NCBI GenBank assembly: GCA_951802425.1
Contig: OX637799.1
Span: forward strand, 558,001 to 622,000
Reading direction: 5' to 3'
From: Clavaria fumosa
Lineage: Eukaryota > Basidiomycota > Agaricomycetes > Agaricales > Clavariaceae
Length of the DNA: 64,000 nt
In this document: piece after piece, positions 10,188-21,561 of the stretch
Position numbering within the stretch: position 1 is the stretch's first letter
Layout: each line of letters opens with the position of its first letter
Program-made: the position numbers and the translations under genes
The notes under the pieces: generated by a model
What the model was told of the DNA's origin: nothing
What the model saw: the letters and a program-made list of their open reading frames with translations, nothing else
Databases searched by the model: none

Positions 10188-11771
10188 GTGAACCGCTCCC
10201 CCTTTTTCGTCCCCGGAGTCGTGCACTCCTCCATCCCGATCCCGCTTCCGAAAGCCGAGCGCGCCCTCGCACAGCTTAGCACCTCGGGCGCCGTGCCCCC
10301 GCCCCGCAAGTACGCCTCCTCCTTACTGGCCGCGCAGGAAGACCTCAAACCCGTTGCGGTGCGCGTCGTCTGGACCGGCGGCGGTCGCACCGTCACCCTC
10401 GCCCGTGCCGGAGACGACAACTGGAAGGGCCGACAACCCATGGAACAGGAGTGAGTTCCGCCCCCCCATGCTCCACACTCACTCCAGCTTGCGCGCGCTG
10501 CGTCAGCGCGAAGAACGCCAGCACGTGGTTCACACACGTCGCCCTCCTCCCGGGGACCCACCACATCAAGTTCCTCGTCGACGAGCAATGGCGCATCGTG
10601 GACCACCTCCCCACTGCCGTCGACGACGACGGCTCCCTCGCCAACTATGTCGCCGTCCCCATCGGGCCCACCCCGCCGCAGACCTCGCCCGTGCTCCCGC
10701 CACAATTATAGCCCCCCACCGCCGCCGCGCCGAGCAAGCTGCTCCTCCCGGGGAACAGCTTCTGGTCCGGAGGAGGCGGCGAGGGCAGCCGCGTCGACGC
10801 GTCGTGCACGCCGTCCTTGTCCTCCTCAGGGGCCACGCACGCACACGAGAAGCCGACCTGGACGTCGTCCTACCCGCCCGAGCTCATCGTCGCCGCGCAC
10901 GAGGAGGAGCAGTACCTCGCGACGACGACGAACGCGAGCGCGTATGCGGTCCCTGCGCCGAACATCCCGCCCGCGCCGCTCCTCCCGCGGCACCTCGACA
11001 AGCTGAGGCTGAACGTGCGCCCCGGGAGCATACCGGCGGCGGCGGCGGCGGCAGCCGCATCCAGCGGGAGCAGCAGCAGTGTGATGGCGGGGCTGGGGCT
11101 GAGCGCGGTGGCGGCGATGCGGAGCCGGGAACGGGAGGATGGGCGCAGGGGGCGGAAGGGACGGACCCAGACCGTGACCGGGATGACAGCATCGGACGTG
11201 TTTGGACGGCCGATGGGCCTGACGAGTGCGGCGAATGCGGTGGTCGCTGCGGGCGCGGCGAGCGGAACGTCTACGGCGGCGGCAGCGACGACGACAGTCG
11301 CGTCGTCCTCGTCGGCTGTGGCGACGGGAATGTCTTCGCCGACGACCACGGCGGCTACAATCGCCACGAGTGCAAACGCGAGCTCTCCGAGGACGGCGAC
11401 GACGGCGGGCACACCGGGCACGGGAGCCACGACGCCAACGAGCCCCATCACCACCAACATCAGCACCGGCACGACGGGTGGTACAGGGCCGACGACGTCG
11501 ACGGCGAGCACGTCGCTCGTGGTGTCCTCGCCGACGGTGAACCGCGGACGGCTGGACGTGTCCGTGCTGGCGGACGACAACAGCATGCTGCCGGTGCCGA
11601 GCCACGTCGTGCTGCACCATCTGAGCACGAGCGCAATACGGAACGGCATGTTGGCTGTGGCGAGCACGACGCGGTCCGGAAGAAGGTGCGTTGTTCCTCT
11701 CTCTCTCTCCAATGTTGTTGGGCTGACTTCTTTGATAGTACCTTACGACCATTTATTACAAGCCGACGTGA
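10188..11771 (+). pseudogene. SNF1/AMPK beta subunit (GAL83/SIP2-like), with lesions
   Basis: This encodes the scaffold and glycogen-sensing subunit of the SNF1/AMPK kinase. Exon 1 (to 10450) carries the AMPK glycogen-binding domain: VWTGGG, ARAGDDNWKGRQPME. A 56-bp intron (10451-10506) is followed by LLPGTHHIKFLVDEQWR and DDDGSLANYVAV. The C-terminal AMPKBI domain begins at SSYPPELIVAAHEEEQYL and NIPPAPLLPRHLDKLRLN, is split by ~200 residues of Ala/Thr/Ser-rich sequence, and resumes at DDNSMLPVPSHVVLHHL. The last exon (11739-11771) reads YLTTIYYKPT-stop after an intron at 11686-11738. Two problems: an in-frame TAG at 10709-10711, and a frame inconsistency before the last intron, where a 1-bp deletion in the conserved TTRYRKK-type segment (~11672) would explain why the exons do not join in phase. 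No 5' exon or ATG is seen because LINE A lies immediately upstream. GC content is very high. Confidence 0.8.
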
Positions 11772-12766
11772 CCTTTTGACGGTCCGTCCCGTGCTCCTAC
11801 CTGCTCTGTTCGCTGCGGAGGGCAGGGGAAGGAGGGGCCGCGCACCAGGCGTCGCTTTGTTTTTTTCCTAGCTCTGCCTTTGGAGAGGTACATATTGGGT
11901 TGACTCTCTCTCTTCTTCCTAGCTCTCGCTCGGCATGGCGAGACGTGTCTTTCCTACGAAATTGCTTAGATTTCTCGATTTTCTCTGTTCCCTCACCCAA
12001 TTTTTCCTCTTCGTTTTTTTCACCGCTTTTTCATGTCCTTTTTGCTTTTTGTTCCCTTCCTCTTGTCTTACAATGTCTTACAACGTTCTTACAAGCCAAT
12101 AAAGACAGCGGCCAGCTTTGTATAGCTGTCCGATGCGCCTCTTACGGCGCATAACCGCATCACCATGTTGCTGCGACAAAGAGCAAAAAGGGGTAGCAAA
12201 AAGGGGTAGCAAAAAGGGGAAGTGCATGACGCGCGACAATGGTGGCGCACTGCCTCCACTGCACTGGCTAACAACCACACACGCTTTGGAACCAACCCAT
12301 GAGCTTGTTTGACGCACGGGCGGGGGGCTTCTCCCGGGCCTGGGCTCCCGTTCTAGACCCTCACGACTGACAGAGCGAAGCACCTGCACCCCCAGCAAGA
12401 TCTTTAGTCGGCGGGGCCGGATCTTTGGTATCTCTGGACCCCGGCGCCCGCCGCCGCCGCCCCATTGAGCTGGGCTGGAAGGGTGTAGCGTCTTGTCGCC
12501 AGGGCGGGAGTCACGGTTTCCATCGGCAGAAACAGCTCAGCTAAATGTAAATATAGACAGGTATGGACTGTACTTGTCTATGCTGACAATTTAGCACAGC
12601 TGTTTTGCCATCGAGCGGAGGTCGGGGGCTCGTCTCGCAGCAACGGGCACGTGAATGACGACGGTGCGCTGTCTTGAGTCTGCTAGATTGTCTACGGGGC
12701 GGCCCCAGCATTTGCATAAACACCCAGCTTCATCCGCCCGATATTTTTTTTCCCCCGCCAACCACA
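11772..12766. other. intergenic region between the AMPK beta-like gene and the GH18 gene
   Basis: No coding sequence is seen. Pyrimidine-rich tracts occupy 11880-12070. A short direct repeat, AGCAAAAAGGGGT, occurs three times around 12180-12220. A small MITE lies at ~12524-12612. GC-rich sequence at 12310-12500 is probably the upstream regulatory region of the chitinase. Confidence 0.5.
12524..12612. mobile_element. ~90-bp MITE with imperfect inverted ends
   Basis: The left end GGCAGAAACAGCTCAGCTAA mirrors the right end TTAGCACAGCTGTTTTGCC. The interior AAATGTAAATATAGACAGG and TATGGACT resembles the left part of the 401-bp MITE at 61578-61978, so the two appear related. Confidence 0.6.
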
Positions 12767-13637
12767 ATGCGCAAAACCGCCTCTCTCCTTCTGCTGGGAA
12801 CCATGCTCTGCCTGCCCTTCTTCGCATCTGCGAGAAGAGTCGCCATAGGGACCTACACGGGCTCGCGCTCCCAGGATGCACTGGTAAACTCCAATTGGGA
12901 TACCTATGATATCTTGATATACACATCCGTGTGCGTGTGCCGATTGCCCATAGTTACGGTATACGGTGCACCATGCTGACCCGCATCCTCCTCGACAGCG
13001 GCGTGAACGCAGACGGCACTCTCGCGATACCCTCCCAGGGCACGACGCTCGACGCCTTCAAAACCCTAATCATTGACCGCGTCAGTCCCGTCCCCCTTCC
13101 GCATTTTGTTGCTTTGACGAACACAGGCTTGGTGTGTGCCGCAGGCGACTGTGCCCCCAGCGCACAACTTGAGGGGAATGGTCTCGATCGGCGGACGGGC
13201 AAGCGGCCCGGGCTTCGTCAAAGCCGTCCAGCCACAACGTGTCGGCCAATTTGTGGCAGCAATCAAGGCGTTGGTGGACCAGTATAACCTGGCCGGAGTT
13301 GACATCGAGTGTGTTGCCCTGTTTCTCGTCATGCCCCCTTTGGGTTGTGCTCAATACAGATACAGCTGGGAATACCCTGGGATAGATGTCGGGTCTTGTC
13401 GACCTGGAACACAAGATTTAGAAGATTTTGGGAATTTCATAGTTCAACTCAAGTCAACCCTGGCCCTACCAACATCGCCAACATCAACATTGCCAAGATC
13501 AACGCCAACAACTCCAATGCCACCAACGCCACCAATGCCAACGCCACCAATGCCAACAACATCAGCTCCAACTTCACCAATGCCAACAATGTCAGTTCCA
13601 ACTTCAACAATGTCAATTCCAACTCCAACAACAACTC

Positions 13638-13668
<31 letters not shown>

Positions 13669-14645
13669 ACCATTACCATCATCGCCCACATCAACATTGC
13701 CAACACCAACACCAACTTCAACAATGTCCACACCAATCCACTTTGTGGATCCTGAGTCTGTGGTGCTGCATAAACTGGTAACAGTTACTGCTCCACTGAA
13801 CATTGGTTCTTGGGGTGGTACAGGGCATGCAAAAATTGTAGGAAATAGTGATTACATCAGTGAGTTTCGTGCTGCGTGGTTCTAAGTCGACCATACCTTC
13901 TCATACCTTCTCCGACTCAGTAATCAAAATGGGGGTTGACCCTGACAGTGTTGAGACAAATGTTGTGCCCATTGCACCACTGCCAGTACCGTCTTCAGCA
14001 CCGTCTTCATGTGTATCACGGCCCGTTGATGTGGCTCTATCCCTGTGGATGGGAGTTGGCATTCCTTCGGACAAAATTATTCTTGGGTTTCCTACATCCG
14101 GTCGGAGATATGCTGTACCGCAACTTTCATTCCCCACCGTTACAGATATCTACTGGACATATTCCCCAGTCCCGACTGACAAACCAAAAGGAAGTGCGAG
14201 AGATCAACAAGATGAAGGGGATGCATGTCGGCCAGGCACTGGCACTTTCCCGGGCAGAGTCTCGTATCTTGACCTCTTTAATTCTGATCCGGGCTTCCCA
14301 GCACTACTGGTTTCGGGTGATGCAGCCACACCAGAGACAAACTATTACTGGGATGTCTGTTCTCTGACCGTAAGTCTTCCGGGTTTTGTCTGAGAGGCTT
14401 GCTGATGGACCCTTCCAACTCCAGCCGTTTTTGTATTTATCCGCACTAAAGCAGTTGGTAATGTTTGACAATCCCAAGTCTTTTGGTGTGTTCCCCCGCT
14501 CCAGTTTATTATTCACATTGCTAAAACAAACACAGCGGCCAAGGGAAGTTTTGTAGCAACCGGCTATGCAGGCTTTGCAGTCTTGGATGCTCAGGATGAC
14601 CGTCACGGAGAGCTTGCCCAAGCCATTGCCCAGAAGAGTGGATAG
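12767..14645 (+). CDS. GH18 chitinase-like secreted protein, six exons, Pro/Thr-rich insert
   Basis: Glycoside hydrolase family 18 enzymes hydrolyse chitin beta-1,4 bonds. The exons that join in phase are 12767-12930, 12999-13080, 13145-13308, 13366-13859, 13921-14369 and 14505-14645; all five introns are GT-AG (57-135 bp). The N-terminus MRKTASLLLLGTMLCLPFFASA is a signal peptide. Exon 3 gives MVSIGG; joining exons 3 and 4 yields LAGVDIDWEYPG, the catalytic DxDxE signature with Ala replacing the usual first Asp/Asn-type residue. Exon 4 then carries ~90 residues of Pro/Thr/Ser/Met low-complexity repeats (13458-13735). The fold resumes with SDYIIKMGVD, VDVALSLWMGVGIPSDKIILGFP and the C-terminal GYAGFAVLDAQDD. 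No stop or frameshift is present. The insert within the barrel is unusual. Introns were placed by eye. Confidence 0.8.
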
Positions 14646-14927
14646 TTATGGGATGCTCGAGGAGATGCCTTTGTTTCTTACTTCTGAACACACCTTTAAT
14701 AGTTCTTGGGGTGCCTTGTGAAATATGTCTGTAGTTGTTTGCTTTGTTTTCCCTCTTTTCTCATTCTCTTGTCTTGTATGAGTGGGAACAGTAGTGGTAG
14801 TCATTTTGGTTAATCTAATCTGCAGGAATAGGTACATTTGATAGATGTATTTTTGACAGCAATAGCTGTGATCAATCCAGGCCAGGTAGTGCTGGCCCAG
14901 TGGATCAACCATGCTGCAGCAATTGTG
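14646..14927. other. 3' flank of the GH18 gene
   Basis: No gene is seen. The sequence is AT-richer than the gene and leads into the 32-bp minisatellite. Confidence 0.5.
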
Positions 14928-15122
14928 AGCAGGGGTGGGTTATCCCAGTAGCAGCTATTCCTGGAAGTGGATCAACCTAGTAGCAGCTACTCCTGGAAGT
15001 GGATCAACCTAGCTGCAGCTGCTCCTCTGAGTGGGTCAACCATGCTGCAGCAATTGCTAGCACAGGTGGGTTAACCTAGTTGCAGCTACCCCTGGAAGTG
15101 GATCAACCCAGTTGCAGCTACT
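14928..15122. repeat. ~32-bp minisatellite, left part (split by an LTR element)
   Basis: Variants of a unit containing GTGGATCAACC, TAGTTGCAGCTAC and TCCTGGAA are repeated. The array continues at 25537 on the other side of the LTR element; the unit is reconstituted when the element and one CTACT are ignored. Confidence 0.9.
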
Positions 15123-15965
15123 TGTCATGGTCCTATCCAGTCACCTAATCACCTCTGAAACACCTCTGAAACACCTCTGAAGCACCTCCGAAGCATCTCC
15201 GGCATCTCCAACACAGTTCTGCCCGAACTCCACTCCACTCCATCTCCGCTCCAGCTCCAACTCCGAAGCTCCAGTCCGGACTTTCGTCAGACTTTGATAT
15301 CAGTCCTTCGGACCGAATGGACTTTGTTTCTAGCATGTTCCTTGGTGCTAGTCCATGGTTAGTAACCATTGGGACGATGCCCACTACCCATGGGAACTTA
15401 TTCTTTGCCTTACATGTATCATCTATGCCTTTCTCACTCCTCAGGTGAAATTATTGTAGATATTTGATATATTCATGTTTCACAGTCTGCCCTATGCCCT
15501 ACCCTAGTAGCATATAAGCCCCCATGTATCTCCATGATCCTCAGTTCGAATATTAATGTTATTTCTGGTCCTTGCCACTTGGTCCGTGCATTAAGGGACT
15601 TCGTCCTCACTGTTCTCGACAGTCCCGATGAGTTCCGCAAAACTCTGGTGGACTCTGACGGACTCCGGGCGATTTCCCTTCAGACTTTGTCCTTCCTTGT
15701 CCTGGAAAGCAAAGTACCAGCAAGGTTAAATTGGGACATGTATACATGTGGTGGCACAACCCATAAGTTGAGGCCATAGTCCCAACACCTTTGACCTCCT
15801 TCTAGTTCTTTCCTTTTGTGTAGAGGAGAAGTCCTTGCACAACTCTGATCCGGACTCCGACCGGACTCTGCTCTGCTCCGGCTTCGCCTTTGCCACCCTC
15901 CTTTTTGGTCTCCTCTACACTACCCCTCCTACTCCTGCTTTGAAGTAAAGAATCAGATCTTAACA
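15123..15965 (+). repeat. left LTR of the LARD-like element
   Basis: It starts TGTCATGGTCC and ends TCTTAACA. It is about 843 bp and differs from the right copy by scattered substitutions and small indels, so the insertion is not recent. Confidence 0.9.
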
Positions 15966-17208
15966 GTATATTTGAACTAACAACCTCATGTATACAACTG
16001 GTCCTTTGCTTGCCCTTTGTGCTGCTGCTTGCCTTGCTCCTTGCTGCAAAAGCCAAAGGTCCGATCTGAACCTCTGATCCGCACCCTCCGATCCGAACCT
16101 CTGATCCGAAACTCTGCTCCGAAGCTCCGGTCCGTTTGAGCGCACTTCGTGTGCATTTGCTCTGGACCTGGATTTGCCACAAGCCGTCTGTCCACGGCGA
16201 TACAACTAGGACATTTTCCAAAGCCCAGCCAACAATTCCCAGTGCTCCTTAGCTCATCTCCTTCATGTTGGGAGAATTGAGGCAGGAAAACACCGAATGC
16301 TGGACTTCCGAACTCCGGCCCCCTGTTCCTGGGTTCTCCCTGGCTCGCCTCCTTCATATCCGATGTTGCGAGGCTCTGAAATGGGAAACTCCGAACTCCA
16401 GATATCCGGACTCCGTCTCTGGCCACTCTGAGATGGGGAATGTTGGATATCCAGTCTCCGGCTCTTGTTTGTGCTTTCCTTGTGCTCATTTCCTTCGTGG
16501 GTTACCATGTTGCAAAACTCCAAGATGGGAAATGCTGAACTCCAAGCTCCAGACCCCCAAAACTCCGAACCTCTGAACTCCGGACTGTCAAACTCCGGAA
16601 CTCCGAAATCCGGAACTCCGGACTCCAGACACTTTATGGCCCACTGTCTTGTCTTGACATGGCCCTCTGAACTCTGATCTTGTCCCCTTGTGTGACTTGG
16701 TCCTTTGGACACCTGGCTGTACCATATACAATCCACTGATTGTCCAGTGTACAAGCCTAACAATTTGAGGACTCCCACACTCGCGGATATCTGACTCTGA
16801 AACTCCAATCCGACTCCAGCCCGATCCGGGCACGGACTCCGATGGGCGCTTGGCCAGCGCATACTCCGGACCTACTCTGGAACTCCGACTCCGGGACTCC
16901 GATTCTATCCTTGCTGCAGCGAGTCCGAATCTGGACCCGATTCTGGATGCTGCCCACTGTGGTTGCATCACCAGTTCTCAGGATTGCTATCTTGTGAACA
17001 CATCTGTCCAGCGAGGTTGCTCACGCAATATTTGCTACTCCAAACTACTCTGAACTCCTCTGACATGGTCTCGGACCTCCACGCCACATCTCTGCACAAC
17101 TCTGGACCACTCTGCACTCACATTCTCGGACTCCGCATCTCCGAAACTCCGAGATTCTGCCCTCCTCTGATGCTCCAAAAACTCCGAAATTCCAAAATTA
17201 TGTTCCTT
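15966..17208 (+). other. LARD internal region, left part
   Basis: CT- and CCGAA-rich degenerate repeats (CTCCGAACTCCGG and variants) with no supported gene. Short open frames here are repeat-driven. Confidence 0.6.
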
Positions 17209-17240
17209 TGCTACATTGTTTTTTTTTTTTTTTTTTTTTT

Positions 17241-17638
17241 CTCCTCATTTATTCTCTGTTGGGGCATAGCCCTATGGTCGAGATATGTACAATGTAGTCC
17301 TGCCTGTGTCACTTCTCCCCTGCCTTCCTCTGCCATGTGCTAGGGCAAGCTGTGCTCTGCCTTCGCAGGTTTCTGTGTAATAGGTGCTGTAGTGTAAGTA
17401 GGTGGTTACTCGGTGTGCTGTCCCCTGGTCAGTTGTTCAGTCTCTAGTTTTCTTCCTCCACTTTCTCCATGTCCTTGGCTCGGCGGGGCGTAAAAAAACC
17501 CTGCCGACATGGTGGGGAAAAAACGGCCCCCGCCTACAACTGGGCCAGACCCCTCTCCGCTGTTTCATCGTGTCGGTCGCTGCTGCACCCGGGCTCGCCG
17601 CTTCTGTGTTTCGGGCCTTCCCTGAGCCTTCCGGTGCG
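17241..17638 (-). other. LINE B 3' UTR
   Basis: Non-coding sequence between the C-terminal Cys cluster and the poly(A) tail. Confidence 0.6.
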
Positions 17639-20600
17639 TCAGATGTATCGTAGGAGGAGTTTGACTCCCTTAGGTGTAGAGAGTAGGGCTGCGATGTCGT
17701 TATGAGGTCGTGGTAGTTCTGCGTTGATCTCCATTCGGTGTGATGCATATGCGGGGCAGTCCTTAACGAAATGGAAGACTGTCTCATCGCATTCTCTGCA
17801 TGCTGGGCATATCAGTGTTGGCACTTTCTTGATTCGGTGGAGGTGTTTGTTTAGCGGCACATGTCCAGTGCGCAGCTGTAGGATTAGGCTGGCCTGCGCT
17901 TTTGTCATCTCTTGCGTCAGTTCCATGAATTTGTTAGAGGGAGTGACTCGTCTATTCTGTTTATCTGTGTGTACCATGGCGACTTCTCCCAGAGTTGTCG
18001 GGCCCTCCTCTTGAGCTTTGCCATGTAGGCCTGTCGGAGTGCCGCTTTGCTATAGGGCAGGGTATTCCGTAGTTCGGCTGGCAGTCGTTTCCTGGGTGAC
18101 GAGTCGCCCTCAGCTGCCTCTTTTGCTAGCTTGTCCGCTTCCTCATTGCCAGCGATTTCCGCATGTCCTGGGATCCAGTGTATCCCACATTCAAATGGGC
18201 CCCTTACCTGCTGTGCTTTGGCTAGTTTCTTGCGGAAGAGGTCCATGATGTGGTGTCCAGGCCCAGGTTTAGGATTCCTGGTCCCTAGGATCGCTGCTTG
18301 GTTGTCAGTGCCGAAGATTACTGTGTCAAAGTGAGTCATCTCTGTGCAGAGTAGTTCTGCACCGAGTAGTAGGGCAGTAACCTCCCCACCATGTACGGTT
18401 TGCCTTGTTAGTTGCCCCAGGTGGTATTTGAGGGTTCGTGTCCTGCCGTCTCGCCTGCATAGAACCGCTGCTGCGCCTGTCCCCCTTCTGTAGCCGGAGC
18501 CATCTGTGAATATTTTGATGTCTGGTTGGCAGGCCTCGAAGTTTTCTTTGGCACTTTGCTTGTCCGCTTCTATGGTTGTCTTGATTTTGGACCTCCACTT
18601 TGGGCTATACCTGGTTGCCTTGATTTTTTCTATTAGGCGCGGTTTGATCTCCCTGTAGGTCATCAGTAGTTTGTGTAATGGAGAGCGGTGTCTTTTAGTG
18701 TGAATACGTATCGCTTTCGTGAGGTGTTGATGCAATGGGTGCGTCTCTGGGAGTGTTGCCATTCGGAGGAGTGCTTGGTATCGCAACTTATCAAGGAGTA
18801 GGTGGAAGGGTAGGAGGTTGGCATGTGCTTCGAGCGCATCTGTGGCCGATGTTTTCATGCCGCCTAGCATCAGCAATGCTTGTCTTTGGGTCGTCGCTAG
18901 TTTCCCAATGCTTCCTCCGATCCTTTTTCTTCTTTCCGCACTGTTTTCGAGTGGCCCTGGGGCCCCCCAGACATCCACGGCATATAGCATCCTTGGGACA
19001 CTGACAGTTAGGTAGAGTCTTCGTGCATACTTCGCCGCAATTTCGCTAGTGGTCTTAGCTATCCGTTTGCACTGCATGGCCCACGCTGTCCCCTTGGCCA
19101 TTGCCGCTGGGACCTGCTCTGCCCAGCCGAGGTTTTGCTGGATCCTTACTCCCAGATACTTTGTTGAGGGGGTTGGTTTGATTGTGTGGCCGCCTACCAT
19201 GATGCTGAACCTCAGTGCAGGTCGTCGTTTTCTGGGCTCGAATGGCCTCGGCACCAGTCTCCTAGTGAACCCCATCAGGGCAAACTTATCAATCTCAAAC
19301 TCACAGTTGGCCCGTCCTGCCCATTGTAGCGCATCCTCTGCCAGCGCTTCCAGCTTTCTATTTGCCTCCTGGAGGCTCTCGGCCTTGACTAGGAGGGCAA
19401 CGTCGTCGATGAAGCCGGTTGCGGTGTTCTCCCTGGGTGTGTTAGCGATGTCCAGAAGTGGTGAGTTGTAGATGTTATAGAGTACAACTGATAGGGGGCA
19501 GCCCTGGTCCAGGCCTGCGAGTATTTGAAGAGGTTGGGAGCGGTGGTCGTCGAAGTTGATTGTTGTCCTTCAGCCATCTAGTTTTTCCTTCAGCCAGTTC
19601 GAATATTCTTTGGGTATTCCCTGCCTTTCCATCTCTTGCGTGAGGGTGTGGATGTCTACACTCGGGAAAGCACCTTTGACGTCTAGGAACAGCGCCGATA
19701 CCTCCTTGCCTGCTCTCCATGCATCGTGTATCCACTTGGTTAGGTAGTGGATCGCATCAGTTGTGGTTCTACCTGGCCTCCCTCCAAAGTGGTTCCTGGC
19801 AGTGAGCTGGTATTTCTCGACAATGAAGGATAGGTCCTCTGCGACGGCCATGGAGAGGGGCTTTGCGATAGTCTTCAGTAGCACGATTGGCCGGTAGGCG
19901 TTAACCTGTGTGTAGTCAGCGTGGCCGGCTTTTCTGAGTACCACTGTGTCATAGGTTTTCCATGTAGATGGGTAAGCTCCCAGCTCGAAGGTTGCTCGGT
20001 AGATAGGGCCTAGGTGGGGTGTTAGTAAGTCCTTAGCTTGCTTTAGTATGGCGTTAGCTATGTCATTCGCCATGACTGCTTTGAAGGGCTTGAGCTTGTC
20101 GATTGCCCTGCTAATTTGCAGGTCAGTGATTGGGCGATAGCTGTCGGTGGCTGCCTGTCCTGTTGCTCCCTCCGGGGCTTCCTCCGTCGTCTCGTCCCTG
20201 TTTGTTGCTGGCGGCGGCGGGAAGAAGCTCCGGTGGAAGGCTCTGACCTTCTCATCATTAGTTGTCAGTTCTTTTACCCTACCATTAGTTTTTTCTTTCA
20301 GGTCTGGAATTCGGGTTCCTCCACCATCTGTGGAGGGCCGGTTGGTCAGTTTATGGATATCCCATAGCATGTCGTCAGCGGCGCTTTCCAGCCATTGCTT
20401 CCAGTGTTCCTCCTTAGTTTTCTTGATGAGTTCCGAGTAGTCATTTCTTGTCCGGCGGCAGGCTTCGTGGGTTGGGTGTTCTGGGTTGAGGCGCTGTCTG
20501 TAGGACTGGTGTGTTAGCCTTTGGAACCGCTTACGCATGTCACTGAGCCCGTTGGTCCACCATCGTTTTGTGTGTGGGGCAGGCCTAGCTAGTGGGATCG

Positions 20601-21561
20601 TGTCCTCCACAGTCTTTCTGATGCAGTCTTCGAGTGCCTGTGCGCTGGTTTCCAGCTCCAAGGTGGTGGTGGGGCTCCTTGGTTCTCCTAGTTCTGTCAA
20701 GTTCTCTGTCAGTTTCTCACGGAATGCTTTCCAGTCAGCGGCTCTCCAGTTTCGCCTCGGTGTTACCATGGTCTTCCCGAGTCCTACCTGTATGATGCTG
20801 ATTATGGGCAGGTGGTCGGCTTTAGGGGGTCGCCGTGCTGGGTCAGTTTCGCATCTGATAAACGCCTCTGCGAGGGCTGCCGATGCGAATACGTTGTCGG
20901 GTCTTGTCCAGTTGCCTGTGCGCGACTGTTCGAGTGTTGGTAGGCCTTTGGGTAGCATCATCTGCATTCCATGTGCTGTTGCCAGTTCTATGAGTGGTTG
21001 GGCTTGTCGGAGCGCGGCTGCAGTGAATAGCTGGTTGTTCCGTTCTTCCTCCCAGAGTGGGTGGTGCCTGTTGAAGTCCCCGAGCCATATTGCCCATGTT
21101 GTGTTGCGCATGCGGTCGTCTCTGCTGTTAGTAGTTAGTGTTCGGTCTCTATACCAGTTTCTTACTGTTTCTATGCTCTGGGAGTGGAGGCAGTCGTTAT
21201 AGATGTTGAGGATTGTTATGGTTCCGTATTCGCCTCGCAGTTGTATACCTACTACGTCAGGGGACGCAATGCGGAGGTCGCTCCAGTCTGCTGTGCTCAG
21301 CCGTGGGCTGACTAGTGTTACTGCGCGTGTTTGGGGGCCGTTTTCAGCATACCGGGTGGGGGGGTAGACCACTCTCCATCCTGTCGGGGCACGCGTGTTC
21401 TTGAGGAAGTCGATGTAGGGTTCCTGGATTAAGCAGAGGTCAAAATGGTCAGGGTTGAGGCTGTTTATTACGTGTTGTTGGTTCGTGGCCGATTTGCGGC
21501 AGTTCTGCTGCCAGATTTTGAGCTGTCGGGTTGTTGAGGCTGTTTCTGGTTGTTCAGGCAT
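17639..21561 (-). pseudogene. LINE B ORF2 (APE endonuclease, RT, RNase H), one stop and one frameshift
   Basis: The likely ATG is at 21561, overlapping the ORF1 stop. The endonuclease comes first (IWQQNCRKS, LIQEPYID, WLGDFNRHHP, KADHLPI). RT motifs follow: YRPIVLLKTIAKPLS, LFLDVKGAFPSVD, LDQGCPLS and FIDDVALLV (~19400). RNase H is complete in its acidic residues: IFTDGSG, GGEVTAL, GTDNQAA and WIPGHAEIAGNEEAD. A TGA at 19570-19572 splits the frame inside RT. A 1-bp-type frameshift near 17945 moves the C-terminal Cys cluster (CPACRECDETVFHFVKDCP) into another frame ending at 17639. Domain order matches Tad1. Confidence 0.88.

Noticed and set aside
10354..11871. 505-codon Arg/Gly-rich frame and antisense frames of ~300 codons
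   Set aside because: Shadows of the GC-rich AMPK beta-like exons; the conserved residues lie in other frames.
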